From contig JAHJOO010000035.1 in NCBI GenBank assembly GCA_018820275.1, positions 1 through 63,214 on the forward strand: a DNA stretch of 63,214 nucleotides. Direction: 5' to 3'. Numbering within the stretch: the stretch's first letter is position 1; the number at the start of each line of letters is the position of its first letter. Shown here piece after piece: positions 26,294 to 35,725 of this stretch. A program made the position numbers and the translations under genes. The notes under the pieces were generated by a model that was not told the DNA's origin, did no database searches, and worked only from the letters and a program-made list of their open reading frames with translations. This DNA comes from Alphaproteobacteria bacterium. GTDB lineage: Bacteria > Pseudomonadota > Alphaproteobacteria > Caulobacterales > Caulobacteraceae.

Positions 26294-28978
26294 ATGAACG
26301 CCCGAGTCCCCCCAGAGCAATTCACGGCCCCCGAGGGCTCGACGCCCGTCATGGCCCAGTTCCTGGAGGCCAAGGCGCAGCACCCGGACGCCCTGCTGTT
26401 CTTCCGCATGGGCGACTTCTACGAACTGTTCTTCGAGGACGCGGAGCGGGCGGCGGCCGCCCTGGGCCTGGCCCTGACCAGGCGGGGCAAGCATCTGGGC
26501 GAGGACATCCCCATGGCGGGGGTGCCGGCCCACGCCATGGAGGGCTATCTGGCCCGGCTGATCCGGCAGGGCTTCCGCGTCGCGGTCTGCGACCAGCTGG
26601 AGGATCCGGCCGAGGCCCGAAAGCGCGGGTCCAAGGCGGTGGTGAAGCGCGGCGTGGTGCGCATCGTCACGGCGGGCACCCTGACCGAGGACGGCCTGCT
26701 GGACGCCCGCGCCGCCAACCGTCTGGCGGCGGTGGCCATCCGTCGCGGGCGGGCGGCGGTGGCGACGGTCGAACTGTCGGGAGGCGGGGTCGAGGTCATG
26801 GCCTGTGCGCCCGACGACCTCGGCGCGGCGCTGGCTTCGGTGCGGCCCAGCGAGGTGCTGGCGCCCGACCGGATGTTCTCCGATTCGACGCTGAAGACGG
26901 CGCTGGACGGGTCGGGCGGCGTGGTCCAGGCCGTGCCGCAGGCCCAGGCCGAGCCGGAGGCGGCGCGCGCGCGGGTCGAGCGCCTGTATGGCGTCGCCTC
27001 GCTGGACGGCTTCGGCGCCTTCGAGGAGGCGGAGGTGTCGGCGCTGGGGCTGATTGCCGCCTATCTGGAGCTGACCCAGGCGGGGCGGCTGCCGGCGCTG
27101 CTTCCCCCGAGACGGCTCGGCGAGACCGGCCGGCTGGCCATCGACGCCGCCACGCGGCGCAGCCTGGAGATCGACCGGACGCAGGCGGGCGAACGCGAGG
27201 GGTCGCTGCTGGGCTGCATCGACCGCACCGTCACGCCGGGCGGCGCACGGGCGCTGGCCGACCGCATCGCGCGCCCGCTGTCGGACCCCGGCGAGATCAA
27301 CCACCGGCTGGACGCGGTCGACTGGCTGGTCGAACGGCGCGGCCTGCGCCGGACCTTGAGGGATGGACTGAAGGGCTCGGCCGACGTGGCGCGGGCCCTG
27401 TCGCGGCTGACGCTGGGACGGGGCGGTCCGCGCGATCTGGCGGCGATCCGCAGCGGCCTGCACTGCGCCGAGAGCCTGTCGGCCTGTTTCCTGACGGGCG
27501 GGGAGGGGCTGCGGCCGCAGCCCCGCGAGCTGGAGGCGGTGCTGGCCGACCTCGCCTTCCCGGCGGAGTTGGGGGCCCTGCTGGCCGAGCTGGACGCGGG
27601 CCTGTCGGCCGAGCCGCCGCATCTGGCGCGCGACGGCGGGCTGGTGAACCCCGGCTTCCGGCCGGAACTGGATGCGGCCCGCGCCCTGCGCGACGACGCG
27701 CGGCGCGTGATCGCCGATCTGGAGGCGCGCGCCTCGGCCGAGGCCGGCATCCCGTTCAAGGTGCGGCACAACGCGGTGCTGGGCTATTTTCTCGAGACCA
27801 CCGCCCAGAAGGCCGAGCCTCTGTTGCGGCGCGGGCCCGACAGCCCCTTCATCCACCGCCAGACCCTGGCCAGTCAGGTCCGGTTCACGACGGTGGAGCT
27901 GTCCGACCTCGACGCGCGCATCGCCCAGGCCGGACACCGGGCGCTGGCGATCGAGATCGAGACCTTCGAGGGCTGGCGCGCGGCCTGCGCCGCCCATGCC
28001 GCCCGGCTGCAGGCCGTGGCCGAGGGACTGGCCGTGCTGGACGCCGCGGCGGCGCTGGCGGAATGGGCCGAGGAGGTCGGCGCGGTCCGCCCCGTCGTCG
28101 ACGGCTCGACCTGCTTCTGCGTGGAGGCGGGCCGTCATCCGGTGGTCGAGGCGGCGGTGCGCCGCGCCGGCGACCCCTATACGCCCAACGACTGCCTGCT
28201 GGACGGCGAGGCGGCGGCCGGGCCCCGGCTGGCGCTGGTCACGGGACCCAACATGGCCGGCAAGTCGACCTTCCTGCGCCAGAACGCCCTGCTGGTGATC
28301 CTCGCCCAGGCCGGGGCCTTCGTGCCGGCGCGGGCGATGCGGCTGGGCGTGGTCGACCGCCTGTTCAGCCGGGTCGGATCGGGCGACGATCTGGCGCGCG
28401 GCCGCTCCACCTTCATGACCGAGATGGTCGAGACGGCGGCGATCCTGAGCCAGGCGGGCGAGCGCAGCTTCGTCGTGCTGGACGAGATCGGGCGCGGCAC
28501 GGCGACCTACGACGGTCTGGCCATCGCTTGGGCGGTGACCGAGGCCCTGCACGACCGGGCCCGGAGCCGCACCCTGTTCGCCACCCACTATCACGAGCTG
28601 GCGGCGCTGGAGGACCGGCTGTCGGGTCTGGCCAACCTGTCGATGCGGGTGCGCGAATGGGAGGGCGAGCTGGTCTTCCTCCACGAGGCCGCGGCCGGGG
28701 CGGCGGACCGCAGCTATGGCGTTCAGGTCGCGCGGCTGGCCGGGGTGCCGCCCCAGGTCGTGGCCCGGGCCCAGTCGGTGCTGGAGACGCTGGAAGGCCG
28801 GGGGCGATCGGCCGGCCGCCTGGCCGAACTGCCGCTGTTTGCCGCCGTGGCCGAGCCGGCCGCGCCGGCGCCGGGGCCCACGCCGCTGGAGCGGGCGCTG
28901 GCCGACGTGGAGCCCGACGACCTGTCGCCGCGCGAGGCGCTGGAGGCGCTCTATCGCCTCAAGGCGCTGAAGGGTTAG
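26294..28978 (+). CDS. mutS: DNA mismatch repair protein MutS
   Basis: An 894-aa mismatch-recognition ATPase. The N-terminal mismatch-binding domain shows the Phe-x-Glu motif in FFRMGDFYELFFEDA. The ATPase core has Walker A GPNMAGKST (about residues 652-660), FSRVGSGDDLARGRSTFMTEM, Walker B FVVLDEIGRGTATYDG and the THYHEL motif. Length is as expected. The start MNARVPPE at 26294 is preferred over an in-frame GTG at 26228, which lies closer to the riboswitch and adds unconserved residues. The 3' end overlaps the convergent CAP-protein gene by 20 bases. Confidence 0.96.
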   Translation: MNARVPPEQFTAPEGSTPVMAQFLEAKAQHPDALLFFRMGDFYELFFEDAERAAAALGLALTRRGKHLGEDIPMAGVPAHAMEGYLARLIRQGFRVAVCDQLEDPAEARKRGSKAVVKRGVVRIVTAGTLTEDGLLDARAANRLAAVAIRRGRAAVATVELSGGGVEVMACAPDDLGAALASVRPSEVLAPDRMFSDSTLKTALDGSGGVVQAVPQAQAEPEAARARVERLYGVASLDGFGAFEEAEVSALGLIAAYLELTQAGRLPALLPPRRLGETGRLAIDAATRRSLEIDRTQAGEREGSLLGCIDRTVTPGGARALADRIARPLSDPGEINHRLDAVDWLVERRGLRRTLRDGLKGSADVARALSRLTLGRGGPRDLAAIRSGLHCAESLSACFLTGGEGLRPQPRELEAVLADLAFPAELGALLAELDAGLSAEPPHLARDGGLVNPGFRPELDAARALRDDARRVIADLEARASAEAGIPFKVRHNAVLGYFLETTAQKAEPLLRRGPDSPFIHRQTLASQVRFTTVELSDLDARIAQAGHRALAIEIETFEGWRAACAAHAARLQAVAEGLAVLDAAAALAEWAEEVGAVRPVVDGSTCFCVEAGRHPVVEAAVRRAGDPYTPNDCLLDGEAAAGPRLALVTGPNMAGKSTFLRQNALLVILAQAGAFVPARAMRLGVVDRLFSRVGSGDDLARGRSTFMTEMVETAAILSQAGERSFVVLDEIGRGTATYDGLAIAWAVTEALHDRARSRTLFATHYHELAALEDRLSGLANLSMRVREWEGELVFLHEAAAGAADRSYGVQVARLAGVPPQVVARAQSVLETLEGRGRSAGRLAELPLFAAVAEPAAPAPGPTPLERALADVEPDDLSPREALEALYRLKALKG

Positions 28979-29630
28979 CCGCCGGCGTCGCGAAATTCAG
29001 GACACAGACGGTGCGCCAGACGGGGTGCGGCCCGCACCAGGCGCCGACCAGCTGATAGGTCGGGCTGAACAGGATGGTGCGGTGCCCGCGGTCGGGCACG
29101 CCGTCGTCGACGATCAGCTGCATGACCGCGTGCTCGGGCGTCGGGCCGTAGGCGATGGCCTCACCCGTGGCCCGCCAGCGGCCGTGACGACGCATGCGGT
29201 CGTGGGCGCTGGAGCCGTCGGAGCCGGTGTGCCCGACCTGGCCCGTGCGGCCCTGGTCGAGCCCATGACCGGCCGCGGCGCGGTCCAGAAGCGGCGAGCG
29301 GGCGAGGGCCGGTACGGCGGGATGGGTCTCCAGGAACCGGATCGCCTCGTCGACGGCGGCCACGCCTTCCTGCGTCACCACGGCCACCTCTCCGGGCCGC
29401 TGGAAGCGGTCGCCCGTGAACAGGCCGCGGAATTCGCGCACGCGCCGGGCGTAGGCCGGGGGATCGCGGCGGGCCGCGTTCAGTTCCGCCAGCATGGCCT
29501 CGATTTCCGCCGCATCGGAGGCCTCCGGCGGGCCGGCGACGGACGAGGGCGGCGCCGACGCCGGGGCGCAGGCGGACCCGATCAGGAGGGCGGCCAGCGG
29601 GGCCATGACAAGACGATGGAGACGGCGCAT
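28959..29630 (-). CDS. CAP (SCP/PR1) domain protein, probable lipoprotein
   Basis: A 223-aa exported protein. The N-terminus has a hydrophobic segment ending ALLIGSACAPAS, a possible though imperfect lipobox (Cys21). A CAP domain follows: AMLAELNAARRDPPAYA, a long variable middle, then GHGLDQGRTGQVGHTGSDGSSAHDRMRRHG and GHRTILFSPTYQLVGAWCG, matching the conserved His/Glu cavity region. Bacterial CAP proteins are extracytoplasmic; function is unknown. It is inserted on the opposite strand between mutS and glnD, which are adjacent in many alphaproteobacteria. An ATG at 29609 is an alternative start. Confidence 0.85.
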   Translation of the reverse strand: MRRLHRLVMAPLAALLIGSACAPASAPPSSVAGPPEASDAAEIEAMLAELNAARRDPPAYARRVREFRGLFTGDRFQRPGEVAVVTQEGVAAVDEAIRFLETHPAVPALARSPLLDRAAAGHGLDQGRTGQVGHTGSDGSSAHDRMRRHGRWRATGEAIAYGPTPEHAVMQLIVDDGVPDRGHRTILFSPTYQLVGAWCGPHPVWRTVCVLNFATPAANPSAP

Positions 29631-29686
29631 GACGCGAGCCTGCCAGCGTCTGATGCGGCGCGCCAGTCGGCGGTCTATACGGGGGC

Positions 29687-32395
29687 ATGAGCGACCGCCG
29701 CCGCCCCTCGCCCGCCGATGCGCCCGACGCCTGGGCCGCCGCCGCCCGGGCCGCAGAGCCTCGCGCCGCGGTCGGGCCGCTGGTCGCGGGGCTGCTGGCC
29801 GCGGGGCGGGAGCGGGCGACCCGGCGACTGGAGGCCGGGGGCGACGGGGTGGAGGTGGCGCGCCTGTATGCCCAGGCGGCCGACGAGGCCCTGACGGCCT
29901 TGTGGGAGTTCGCGGCCGACCAGCTGTACCCCGCCGCCAATCCGACCCAGGCCGAACGCCTTTCGCTGCTGGCGGTCGGCGGATACGGGCGTGGCGTGCT
30001 GGCCCCCCACTCGGACCTCGACGTGCTGTTCCTGCGCCCGTGGAAGATCACGCCGCGCGCCGAGCAGGTGACCGAGTTCGTGCTCTACGTCCTGTGGGAC
30101 CTGGGGCTGAAGGTGGGGTCGGCGGCGCGGTCGGTCGACGAATGCCTGAAGCTGGCGAAGGCCGACATGACGATCCGCACGGCCCTGCTGGAGGCGCGGC
30201 CGCTGGCGGGCGACGCCGCGCTGGCAGCGGAGATGATCGACAAGTTCCGCGCGCAGGTGCGCAAGGCCGATCCCCGCCCCTTCATCGCCGCCAAGCTGGC
30301 CGAGCGGGACGCCCGCCACGAGAAGGCCGGGGCGGTGCGAAACCGGGTCGAACCGAACGTCAAGGACGGCAAGGGCGGGCTGCGCGACCTGAACGCCCTG
30401 TTCTGGATCGCCCGCGGGCTGTCGCCCGAAAGTCCGAACGGGGAGGCCACGCTGGCGGATATCCTGACGGCGCGCGAGCGCCGCCTGTTCGCCGAGGCCT
30501 TCGACTTCCTGTGGCGGGTGCGGCACCACATGCACCTGACCGCCGGGCGGGCAGTGGAGGCCCTGACCTTCGACCTGCAGCCCGAGGTGGCGCGGCGGAT
30601 GGGCTGGCGCGGGCGCGGCGACGAGCCAGCCGTGGAGCGGTTCATGCGCCGCTATTTCATCGTGGCCGGCGACGTGGGGGCCCTGACCCGGGCCTTCTCC
30701 GCCCAGCTGGAGGCGCGCGGCCAGAAGGCGACGATGACGCTGTCGCGCCTGTTCGCCCCCCGGCCCAAGAAGCTGTCCACCGAAGGCTTCCTGACCGTCG
30801 GCGGCCGGCTGTCGGTCGCCGGACCGGAGGTGTTCGCGGCCGACCCGGTGAAGCTGCTGGACCTGTTCCGGGTCATGGACGCCGAGGATCTGGACCTGCA
30901 TCCGGACGCCTTCGCCGCCGTGTCGCGCTCGCTCAACCTGGTGACGCCGCAGCTGCGGCGGAATCCGGAAGCGGCGCGGGCCTTTCTCGACGTGCTGGCG
31001 CGGGGGCAGCGGCCCTACCGCGTGCTGAGCGTGATGAACGCCGTCGGCCTGCTGGGTCGCTTCCTGCCCGAATGGGGCCGGATCGTCGGCCAGACCCAGT
31101 TCAACATGTACCACGCCTACACCGTCGACGAGCACACCCTGCAGGCGGTCGGCGTCATCAACGATATCCAGAGGGGCAAGCTGAAGGACGAGCACCCGCT
31201 GGCGAGCGAGATCGTGCACCGGATCGCGGACGTCGAGGCCCTGATGCTGGGCATGCTGCTGCACGACGTCGGCAAGGGCGGCGACCGGGGGCAGCTGGAG
31301 GACGGGGCGATCGCCGCACGGCGGGCCTGCCAGCGGCTGGGGGTGGACGCGCGGCGCATCGAACTGGTGTGCTGGCTGGTGGCCAACCATCTCGCCCTGT
31401 CGGACGTCGCCCAGAAGCGCGACGTCTCGGATCCGGCGACGGTGCGGGCCTTCGCCGAGCGCGTCGGGGATCCCGAACGGCTGCGCATGCTGCTGGTGCT
31501 GACGGCCGCCGACGTGCGCGCCGTCGGACCCGGGGTGTTCAACAGCTGGAAGGGGGGACTGATGCGCGACCTCTACATGCGCGTCGACGCCCTGTTCCGG
31601 GGCGAGGATGCGGACGAGGTCGATCCGGCCGAAGGGTTCGCGGCGCTGCTGGACCGCGCCCGGACCGATGGCGCGGCGGCGGACGCCGTCGTGGACTGGG
31701 AGGCGGACCGGCACGGAGGACGCGCCACCACGCGGGTCGCCGTGGCCGCGCCGGACCGGCCGCGCCTGTTCGCCGATCTGGCCGCCGTGCTCGCGGCCGA
31801 GGGGGCCGACGTGGTCGGCGCGCGCATCGGCCCGGCCGGCGACGGCGTGACCCTGGACGTGTTCGAGGTGCAGGACGGCGCGGCCCGTCCCTACGGGCAG
31901 GACGAGCCCCGCCGGCTGTCGCGCCTGCTGGGCCGGCTGGCCGAGACCGCCGGATCGACCGCGCCGCGCGCCCCCGCGCCCGACGCCCCCGCGCCCAGCG
32001 CCCGGCGGGCCACCTTCGAGGTGCGGCCGGTGGTCATGGTCGACCTGGACACGGTGGACGACGCGGCGGTGGTGGAGGTCTCCGGGCCCGACCGGCCCGG
32101 CCTGCTCGCGGCGCTGGCGGGCGTGCTGGCCGACGGCGGCTGGCAGGTGCGCTCGGCCCACGTCGCCGGCTTCGGCGAGCGGGCCGTCGACGCCTTCTAT
32201 CTGACGGACCGCGACGGGGCGAAGCCGCGGCCCGGCAAGCGGCTGGACGCCCTGCGCGACGCGCTTTCGGCCGTGCTGGAGGACAAGCCGCCGACGGTCG
32301 CCGACGGGCGGCGCATCACCCCGGTCCGGGCGTCGACGCGCGACGTGTCCGACCTGACCCGACCGCCCGTTTCGCGGCGGCGCAAAGCGGGATAA
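29687..32395 (+). CDS. glnD: Bifunctional PII uridylyltransferase/uridylyl-removing enzyme
   Basis: A 902-aa nitrogen sensor that uridylylates PII proteins when glutamine is low. The nucleotidyltransferase domain shows GGYGRGVLAPHSDLDVLFL at about 98-116. The HD domain has MLLHDVGKGGDRGQLEDG near residue 525. Two C-terminal ACT domains bind glutamine (VAVAAPDRPRLFADLAAVLA and VSGPDRPGLLAALAGVLA). A TATACG hexamer lies only 5 bases before the ATG at 29687 and no ribosome site is present, suggesting a leaderless transcript. It is followed by murJ (71 bases), as in other alphaproteobacteria. Confidence 0.96.
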   Translation: MSDRRRPSPADAPDAWAAAARAAEPRAAVGPLVAGLLAAGRERATRRLEAGGDGVEVARLYAQAADEALTALWEFAADQLYPAANPTQAERLSLLAVGGYGRGVLAPHSDLDVLFLRPWKITPRAEQVTEFVLYVLWDLGLKVGSAARSVDECLKLAKADMTIRTALLEARPLAGDAALAAEMIDKFRAQVRKADPRPFIAAKLAERDARHEKAGAVRNRVEPNVKDGKGGLRDLNALFWIARGLSPESPNGEATLADILTARERRLFAEAFDFLWRVRHHMHLTAGRAVEALTFDLQPEVARRMGWRGRGDEPAVERFMRRYFIVAGDVGALTRAFSAQLEARGQKATMTLSRLFAPRPKKLSTEGFLTVGGRLSVAGPEVFAADPVKLLDLFRVMDAEDLDLHPDAFAAVSRSLNLVTPQLRRNPEAARAFLDVLARGQRPYRVLSVMNAVGLLGRFLPEWGRIVGQTQFNMYHAYTVDEHTLQAVGVINDIQRGKLKDEHPLASEIVHRIADVEALMLGMLLHDVGKGGDRGQLEDGAIAARRACQRLGVDARRIELVCWLVANHLALSDVAQKRDVSDPATVRAFAERVGDPERLRMLLVLTAADVRAVGPGVFNSWKGGLMRDLYMRVDALFRGEDADEVDPAEGFAALLDRARTDGAAADAVVDWEADRHGGRATTRVAVAAPDRPRLFADLAAVLAAEGADVVGARIGPAGDGVTLDVFEVQDGAARPYGQDEPRRLSRLLGRLAETAGSTAPRAPAPDAPAPSARRATFEVRPVVMVDLDTVDDAAVVEVSGPDRPGLLAALAGVLADGGWQVRSAHVAGFGERAVDAFYLTDRDGAKPRPGKRLDALRDALSAVLEDKPPTVADGRRITPVRASTRDVSDLTRPPVSRRRKAG

Positions 32396-32466
32396 GCGGA
32401 AGGCGAACCTTTCGACGGGACGCCCGGACCTTGACCTTCACGCCCGAGACCCCGTCCGGCCCGACC

Positions 32467-34095
32467 ATGGCCGAGGCACCGACTGCTCCCGCCCCTCCGC
32501 CCGGAAATGGCGGCGGCATGCTGCGGTCCTCGGCCATCTTCTCGGGCCTGACCCTGGTCAGCCGCTTCGTCGGCTTCGCCCGCGACGTGGTCATCACCGC
32601 GGCGCTGGGGGCCGCCGCCGGACCGGCGGGCGACGCCTACAACACGGCGCTGAGCTTCCCCAACCTGTTCCGGCGCATCTTCGCCGAGGGGGCCTTCGCG
32701 GCCGCCTTCGTGCCGGCCTACACCCGGACGCTGAAGACCGAGGGGCCGGTCGAGGCCGACCGGGTGGCGACCCAGGCGCTGGCCGCCGTCGCCTTCGCCA
32801 CCGTGCTGCTGACGGTCGCGGCGCAGCTGGCCATGCCGTGGCTGATGACGGTCATCAACGTCGGCTTCCTCGACGACCCCGCCCGCTTCAAGCTGGCCGT
32901 GGTCCTGACCCAGATCACCATGCCGTATCTGCCCTGCATGGCGATCGCGGCCCTGCTCAGCGGCGTGCTGAACGCGCGGGGCCGGTTCATCGTCTCGGGC
33001 GCCTATCCCATCCTGCTGAACCTGATCATGCTGGCGGCGGTGATCCCGGCGCAGGGCGGCCAGATCGGGGCGGCCTATGCCGCGTCCTGGGCCGTGCTGG
33101 CGGCGGGGATCAGCCAGGCGGGCCTGTGCTGGTGGGCGGCGCGGCGTGCCGGCGCGGACATCCGCCTGGCCCTGCCGCGGCTGACGCCGCCGGTGAGGGC
33201 GATCGTCATCACCGCCATCCCGGCCGCGATCGGCAACTCTGCCACCCAGATCAACGTCTTCATCTCGGGCAATCTGGCCAGTTTCGTGGACGGCGGGCGG
33301 ACCTGGCTGGCGACGGCGGACCGGCTGTACCAGCTGCCGCTGGGCCTGGTCGGCGTGGCCATCGGCATCGCCCTGTTGCCGCGCCTGTCGGCGGCGGTGG
33401 CGACCAGGGATCACGCGCAGGAGCAGGCGGCCATGGACGAGGCGGTGATCCTGTCCATGGCCCTGACCCTGCCGGCGGCCGCGGCGCTGATGGCCATGCC
33501 CTATTTCCTGATCGACGGCCTGTTCACGCGCGGCGAGTTCCTGACGACGGACGCCCGGGCGACGGCGGCGGCCCTGTTCCAGTTCGGCTGGGGCGTCCCC
33601 GCCTTCGTGCTGATCCGGATCCTGTCGCCGGGCTTCTTCGCGCGGGGCGACACCCGTACGCCGATGACCTTCGCCCTGGTGTCGGTCGCGGTGAACGCGG
33701 TGCTGGCCTTCGCCCTGTTCTACGGCGGCATGGGCGTTTCGGGCGTCGCCGCGGCGGTGTCGGCCGCGGCCTGGACCAATGCCCTGCTGCTGGGTCTGCA
33801 GCTGTGGCGGACCGGGCACTGGAAGCCGGGCCCCAGGGTGACCGGGCGCGTCGCGCGGATCGCGCTGGCGGCGCTGGGGCTGGCGGGCGCGGTCTGGGCC
33901 GCGCAGCTGGGCCGGCCGCAGATCGAGGCCGCGGTCGACGCCGTGCTGGGCGGGCTGACGCACGGCCACGGCGCCAAGGAGATCGCCCTGATCCTGACCA
34001 CCGCGGCGGGCGGTCTGGCCTACGTCGCCCTGGCCTTCGCCACCCGCGCGGTGACGCCGGCGGAGGTGCGCAAACTGATCCGTCGCGGCCGATGA
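32467..34095 (+). CDS. murJ: Lipid II flippase MurJ (MviN)
   Basis: A 542-aa inner-membrane flippase that exports the peptidoglycan precursor lipid II. Fourteen hydrophobic helices are apparent. The family N-terminal signature SGLTLVSRFVGFARDVVITAALG and the NLFRRIFAEGAFAAAFVPAY motif are present. The start at 32467 includes a Pro-rich leader of 17 residues; a start at 32518 (MLRSSAIFSG) would match the conserved core more tightly. The gene lies between glnD and trpS, the common alphaproteobacterial order. Confidence 0.95.
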   Translation: MAEAPTAPAPPPGNGGGMLRSSAIFSGLTLVSRFVGFARDVVITAALGAAAGPAGDAYNTALSFPNLFRRIFAEGAFAAAFVPAYTRTLKTEGPVEADRVATQALAAVAFATVLLTVAAQLAMPWLMTVINVGFLDDPARFKLAVVLTQITMPYLPCMAIAALLSGVLNARGRFIVSGAYPILLNLIMLAAVIPAQGGQIGAAYAASWAVLAAGISQAGLCWWAARRAGADIRLALPRLTPPVRAIVITAIPAAIGNSATQINVFISGNLASFVDGGRTWLATADRLYQLPLGLVGVAIGIALLPRLSAAVATRDHAQEQAAMDEAVILSMALTLPAAAALMAMPYFLIDGLFTRGEFLTTDARATAAALFQFGWGVPAFVLIRILSPGFFARGDTRTPMTFALVSVAVNAVLAFALFYGGMGVSGVAAAVSAAAWTNALLLGLQLWRTGHWKPGPRVTGRVARIALAALGLAGAVWAAQLGRPQIEAAVDAVLGGLTHGHGAKEIALILTTAAGGLAYVALAFATRAVTPAEVRKLIRRGR

Positions 34096-34133
34096 GCTTG
34101 CGGGCGGGGCGGGGCTGAGGCAAAGCCCGGACC

Positions 34134-35180
34134 ATGTCCGAGACCGCGTCCCCCACCGTTCCCGTCTACGCCGGCCCGCGCCGCATCCTGTCGGGGATCC
34201 AGGCCTCCGGGGCCCTGCACCTCGGCAACTATCTGGGGGCCTTGAAGCGGTTCACCCAGCTGCAGGACCAGGGCGCGCCGTGCTTCCTGTTCGTGGCCGA
34301 CCTGCACGCCATCACCGTGTGGCAGGATCCGAAGCTGCTGGCGGCCCAGACGCGCGAGATCGCCGCCGCCTATCTGGCCTCGGGACTGGATCCGGCGAAG
34401 TCCGTGATCTTCCCCCAGTCCGCCGTGCGCGCCCATTCCGAACTGGCCTGGATCTTCAACTGCGTCGCCCGCCTCGGCTGGCTGGACCGGATGACCCAGT
34501 TCAAGGAGAAGTCCGGCAAGCACAAGGAGCGGTCCTCGGTCGGCCTCTACACCTATCCGGTGCTGCAGGCGGCGGACATCCTGCTGTACAAGGCCACCGA
34601 GGTGCCGACCGGCGAGGACCAGAAGCAGCATCTGGAGCTGACCCGCGACATCGCCGCCAAGTTCAACGGCGATTTCGAGGTGCCCGGCTACTTCCCCCTG
34701 CCGGAGCCGCTGACGCAGGGGCCCGCGCCGCGGGTCATGAGCCTGCGCGACGGCGCGGCCAAGATGTCCAAGTCCGATCCCTCGGACCAGTCGCGCATCA
34801 ACCTGACCGACGACGCCGACACCATCGCCGGCAAGATCCGCAAATCCAAGACCGACATGGGCGTGATGCCCGAGCCGGGCGAGAGCCTGGACGAGCGGCC
34901 CGAGATCCGGAACCTGCTGACCATCTATGCCGCCCTGTCGGACCGGACGCGCGACGACGTGATCGCCGAGTTCGCCGGCCAGGGATTCGGTGCCTTCAAG
35001 CCCAGGCTGGCCGATCTGGCGGTCGAGAGCCTGGCCCCCGTCACCGCCGAGATGCGCCGCCTGATGGCCGACCCGGCCGAGATCGACCGGGTGCTGAAGG
35101 TCGGGGCCGAGCGCGCCGCGGCGGTGGCCGACGTCACCGTGGCGGAGGTGAAGGACATCGTGGGCTTCTGGAGGGGATGA
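34134..35180 (+). CDS. trpS: Tryptophan-tRNA ligase
   Basis: A 348-aa class I aminoacyl-tRNA synthetase charging tRNA-Trp. The HIGH-type motif is [12 protein letters not shown] (about residues 24-35) and the KMSKS motif is [30 protein letters not shown] is also typical. The ATG at 34134 is preceded by AAAGCCCGGACC, a start context shared with rpe at 43455. The stop overlaps the start of the PCuAC-like gene by 4 bases. Confidence 0.96.
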   Translation: MSETASPTVPVYAGPRRILSGIQASGALHLGNYLGALKRFTQLQDQGAPCFLFVADLHAITVWQDPKLLAAQTREIAAAYLASGLDPAKSVIFPQSAVRAHSELAWIFNCVARLGWLDRMTQFKEKSGKHKERSSVGLYTYPVLQAADILLYKATEVPTGEDQKQHLELTRDIAAKFNGDFEVPGYFPLPEPLTQGPAPRVMSLRDGAAKMSKSDPSDQSRINLTDDADTIAGKIRKSKTDMGVMPEPGESLDERPEIRNLLTIYAALSDRTRDDVIAEFAGQGFGAFKPRLADLAVESLAPVTAEMRRLMADPAEIDRVLKVGAERAAAVADVTVAEVKDIVGFWRG

Positions 35181-35656
35181 TGCGGTTTCACCTGGTCGGC
35201 GCGATCTGCGCCATCGTGACGGCGGCGGCCGGTGCGGCCCATGCCCAGGACGCGCCGGCGTCGGCGCAGGCGGGTGATCTGACGATCAGCCAGGGCCATA
35301 TGATGGGCTGGGCCGGCGGCGGCAAGCCATTGGGCGGCGAAGTGGCCTTCACGGTGGAGAATGCGGGCGCCGAGCCGGACCGGGTTGTGTCGGTTTCCAC
35401 GCCCGCCGGACCGAGCGGAGAGGTGTCCGTCCAGGTGGCGCGCGACGGTCGCGCCGTTAAGCTGGAACCCGGTGACCTGACGTTGGCGGCGGCGACGGCG
35501 GATGGACCGGGGTTGTCCCGGGTGACCGCCCAGCTGACGGGCCTGACCCACGGCGCGCCGTCGTCCGTGCCCACCACGATCACCGTCACGTTCGAGCGCG
35601 CCGGTCCTGTCACCGTCTCGGCTCGCCCCGTCTCCCCCGCGCCGCCGCCCGGCTGA
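35177..35656 (+). CDS. PCuAC-like periplasmic protein lacking copper ligands
   Basis: A 159-aa secreted protein with signal peptide (cleavage near AAHAQ). Its body follows the PCuAC (DUF461) copper-chaperone fold: [25 protein letters not shown] corresponds to the first strands, and KLEPGDLTL...[28 protein letters not shown] to the last. The His/Met copper ligands of classical PCuAC are missing except for an HMM near the N-terminus. A GAGGGG ribosome site lies before ATGATG at 35177/35180. It overlaps trpS by 4 bases. Copper delivery to cytochrome oxidase is the role in the family, but is uncertain here. Confidence 0.65.
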   Translation: MMRFHLVGAICAIVTAAAGAAHAQDAPASAQAGDLTISQGHMMGWAGGGKPLGGEVAFTVENAGAEPDRVVSVSTPAGPSGEVSVQVARDGRAVKLEPGDLTLAAATADGPGLSRVTAQLTGLTHGAPSSVPTTITVTFERAGPVTVSARPVSPAPPPG

Positions 35657-35658
35657 CG

Positions 35659-35679
35659 GCGGTCTTCGGACCGCGCTTT
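35659..35679 (+). terminator. Possible terminator after the PCuAC-like gene
   Basis: GCGGTC-TTCG-GACCGC hairpin (6-bp stem, stable tetraloop) followed by GCTTTCC, starting 3 bases after the stop codon at 35656. The T-run is short, so confidence is moderate. Confidence 0.5.
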
Positions 35680-35690
35680 CCCCAGCGCCG

Positions 35691-35722
35691 CTGACGCCGG
35701 GGGCAAGCGGGGCTATAGCCCC
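35691..35722 (+). promoter_or_regulatory. Promoter of the GNAT gene, probably giving a leaderless mRNA
   Basis: CTGACG (35691-35696), a 17-base spacer, and GCTATAGCCC (TATAGC at 35714-35719) fit the Caulobacter housekeeping promoter pattern (TTGACG, GCTATANAWC). The expected transcription start falls on the A of the ATG at 35726. The -10 lies in a perfect 14-base palindrome GGGGCTATAGCCCC (35709-35722). Confidence 0.55.
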
Positions 35723-35725
35723 GTC

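Noticed and set aside
26072..28684. Long minus-strand frame opposite mutS
   Set aside because: Composition is Gln/Arg/Gly-rich without motifs, and it would cover the cobalamin riboswitch and the conserved mutS gene; a GC-bias shadow.
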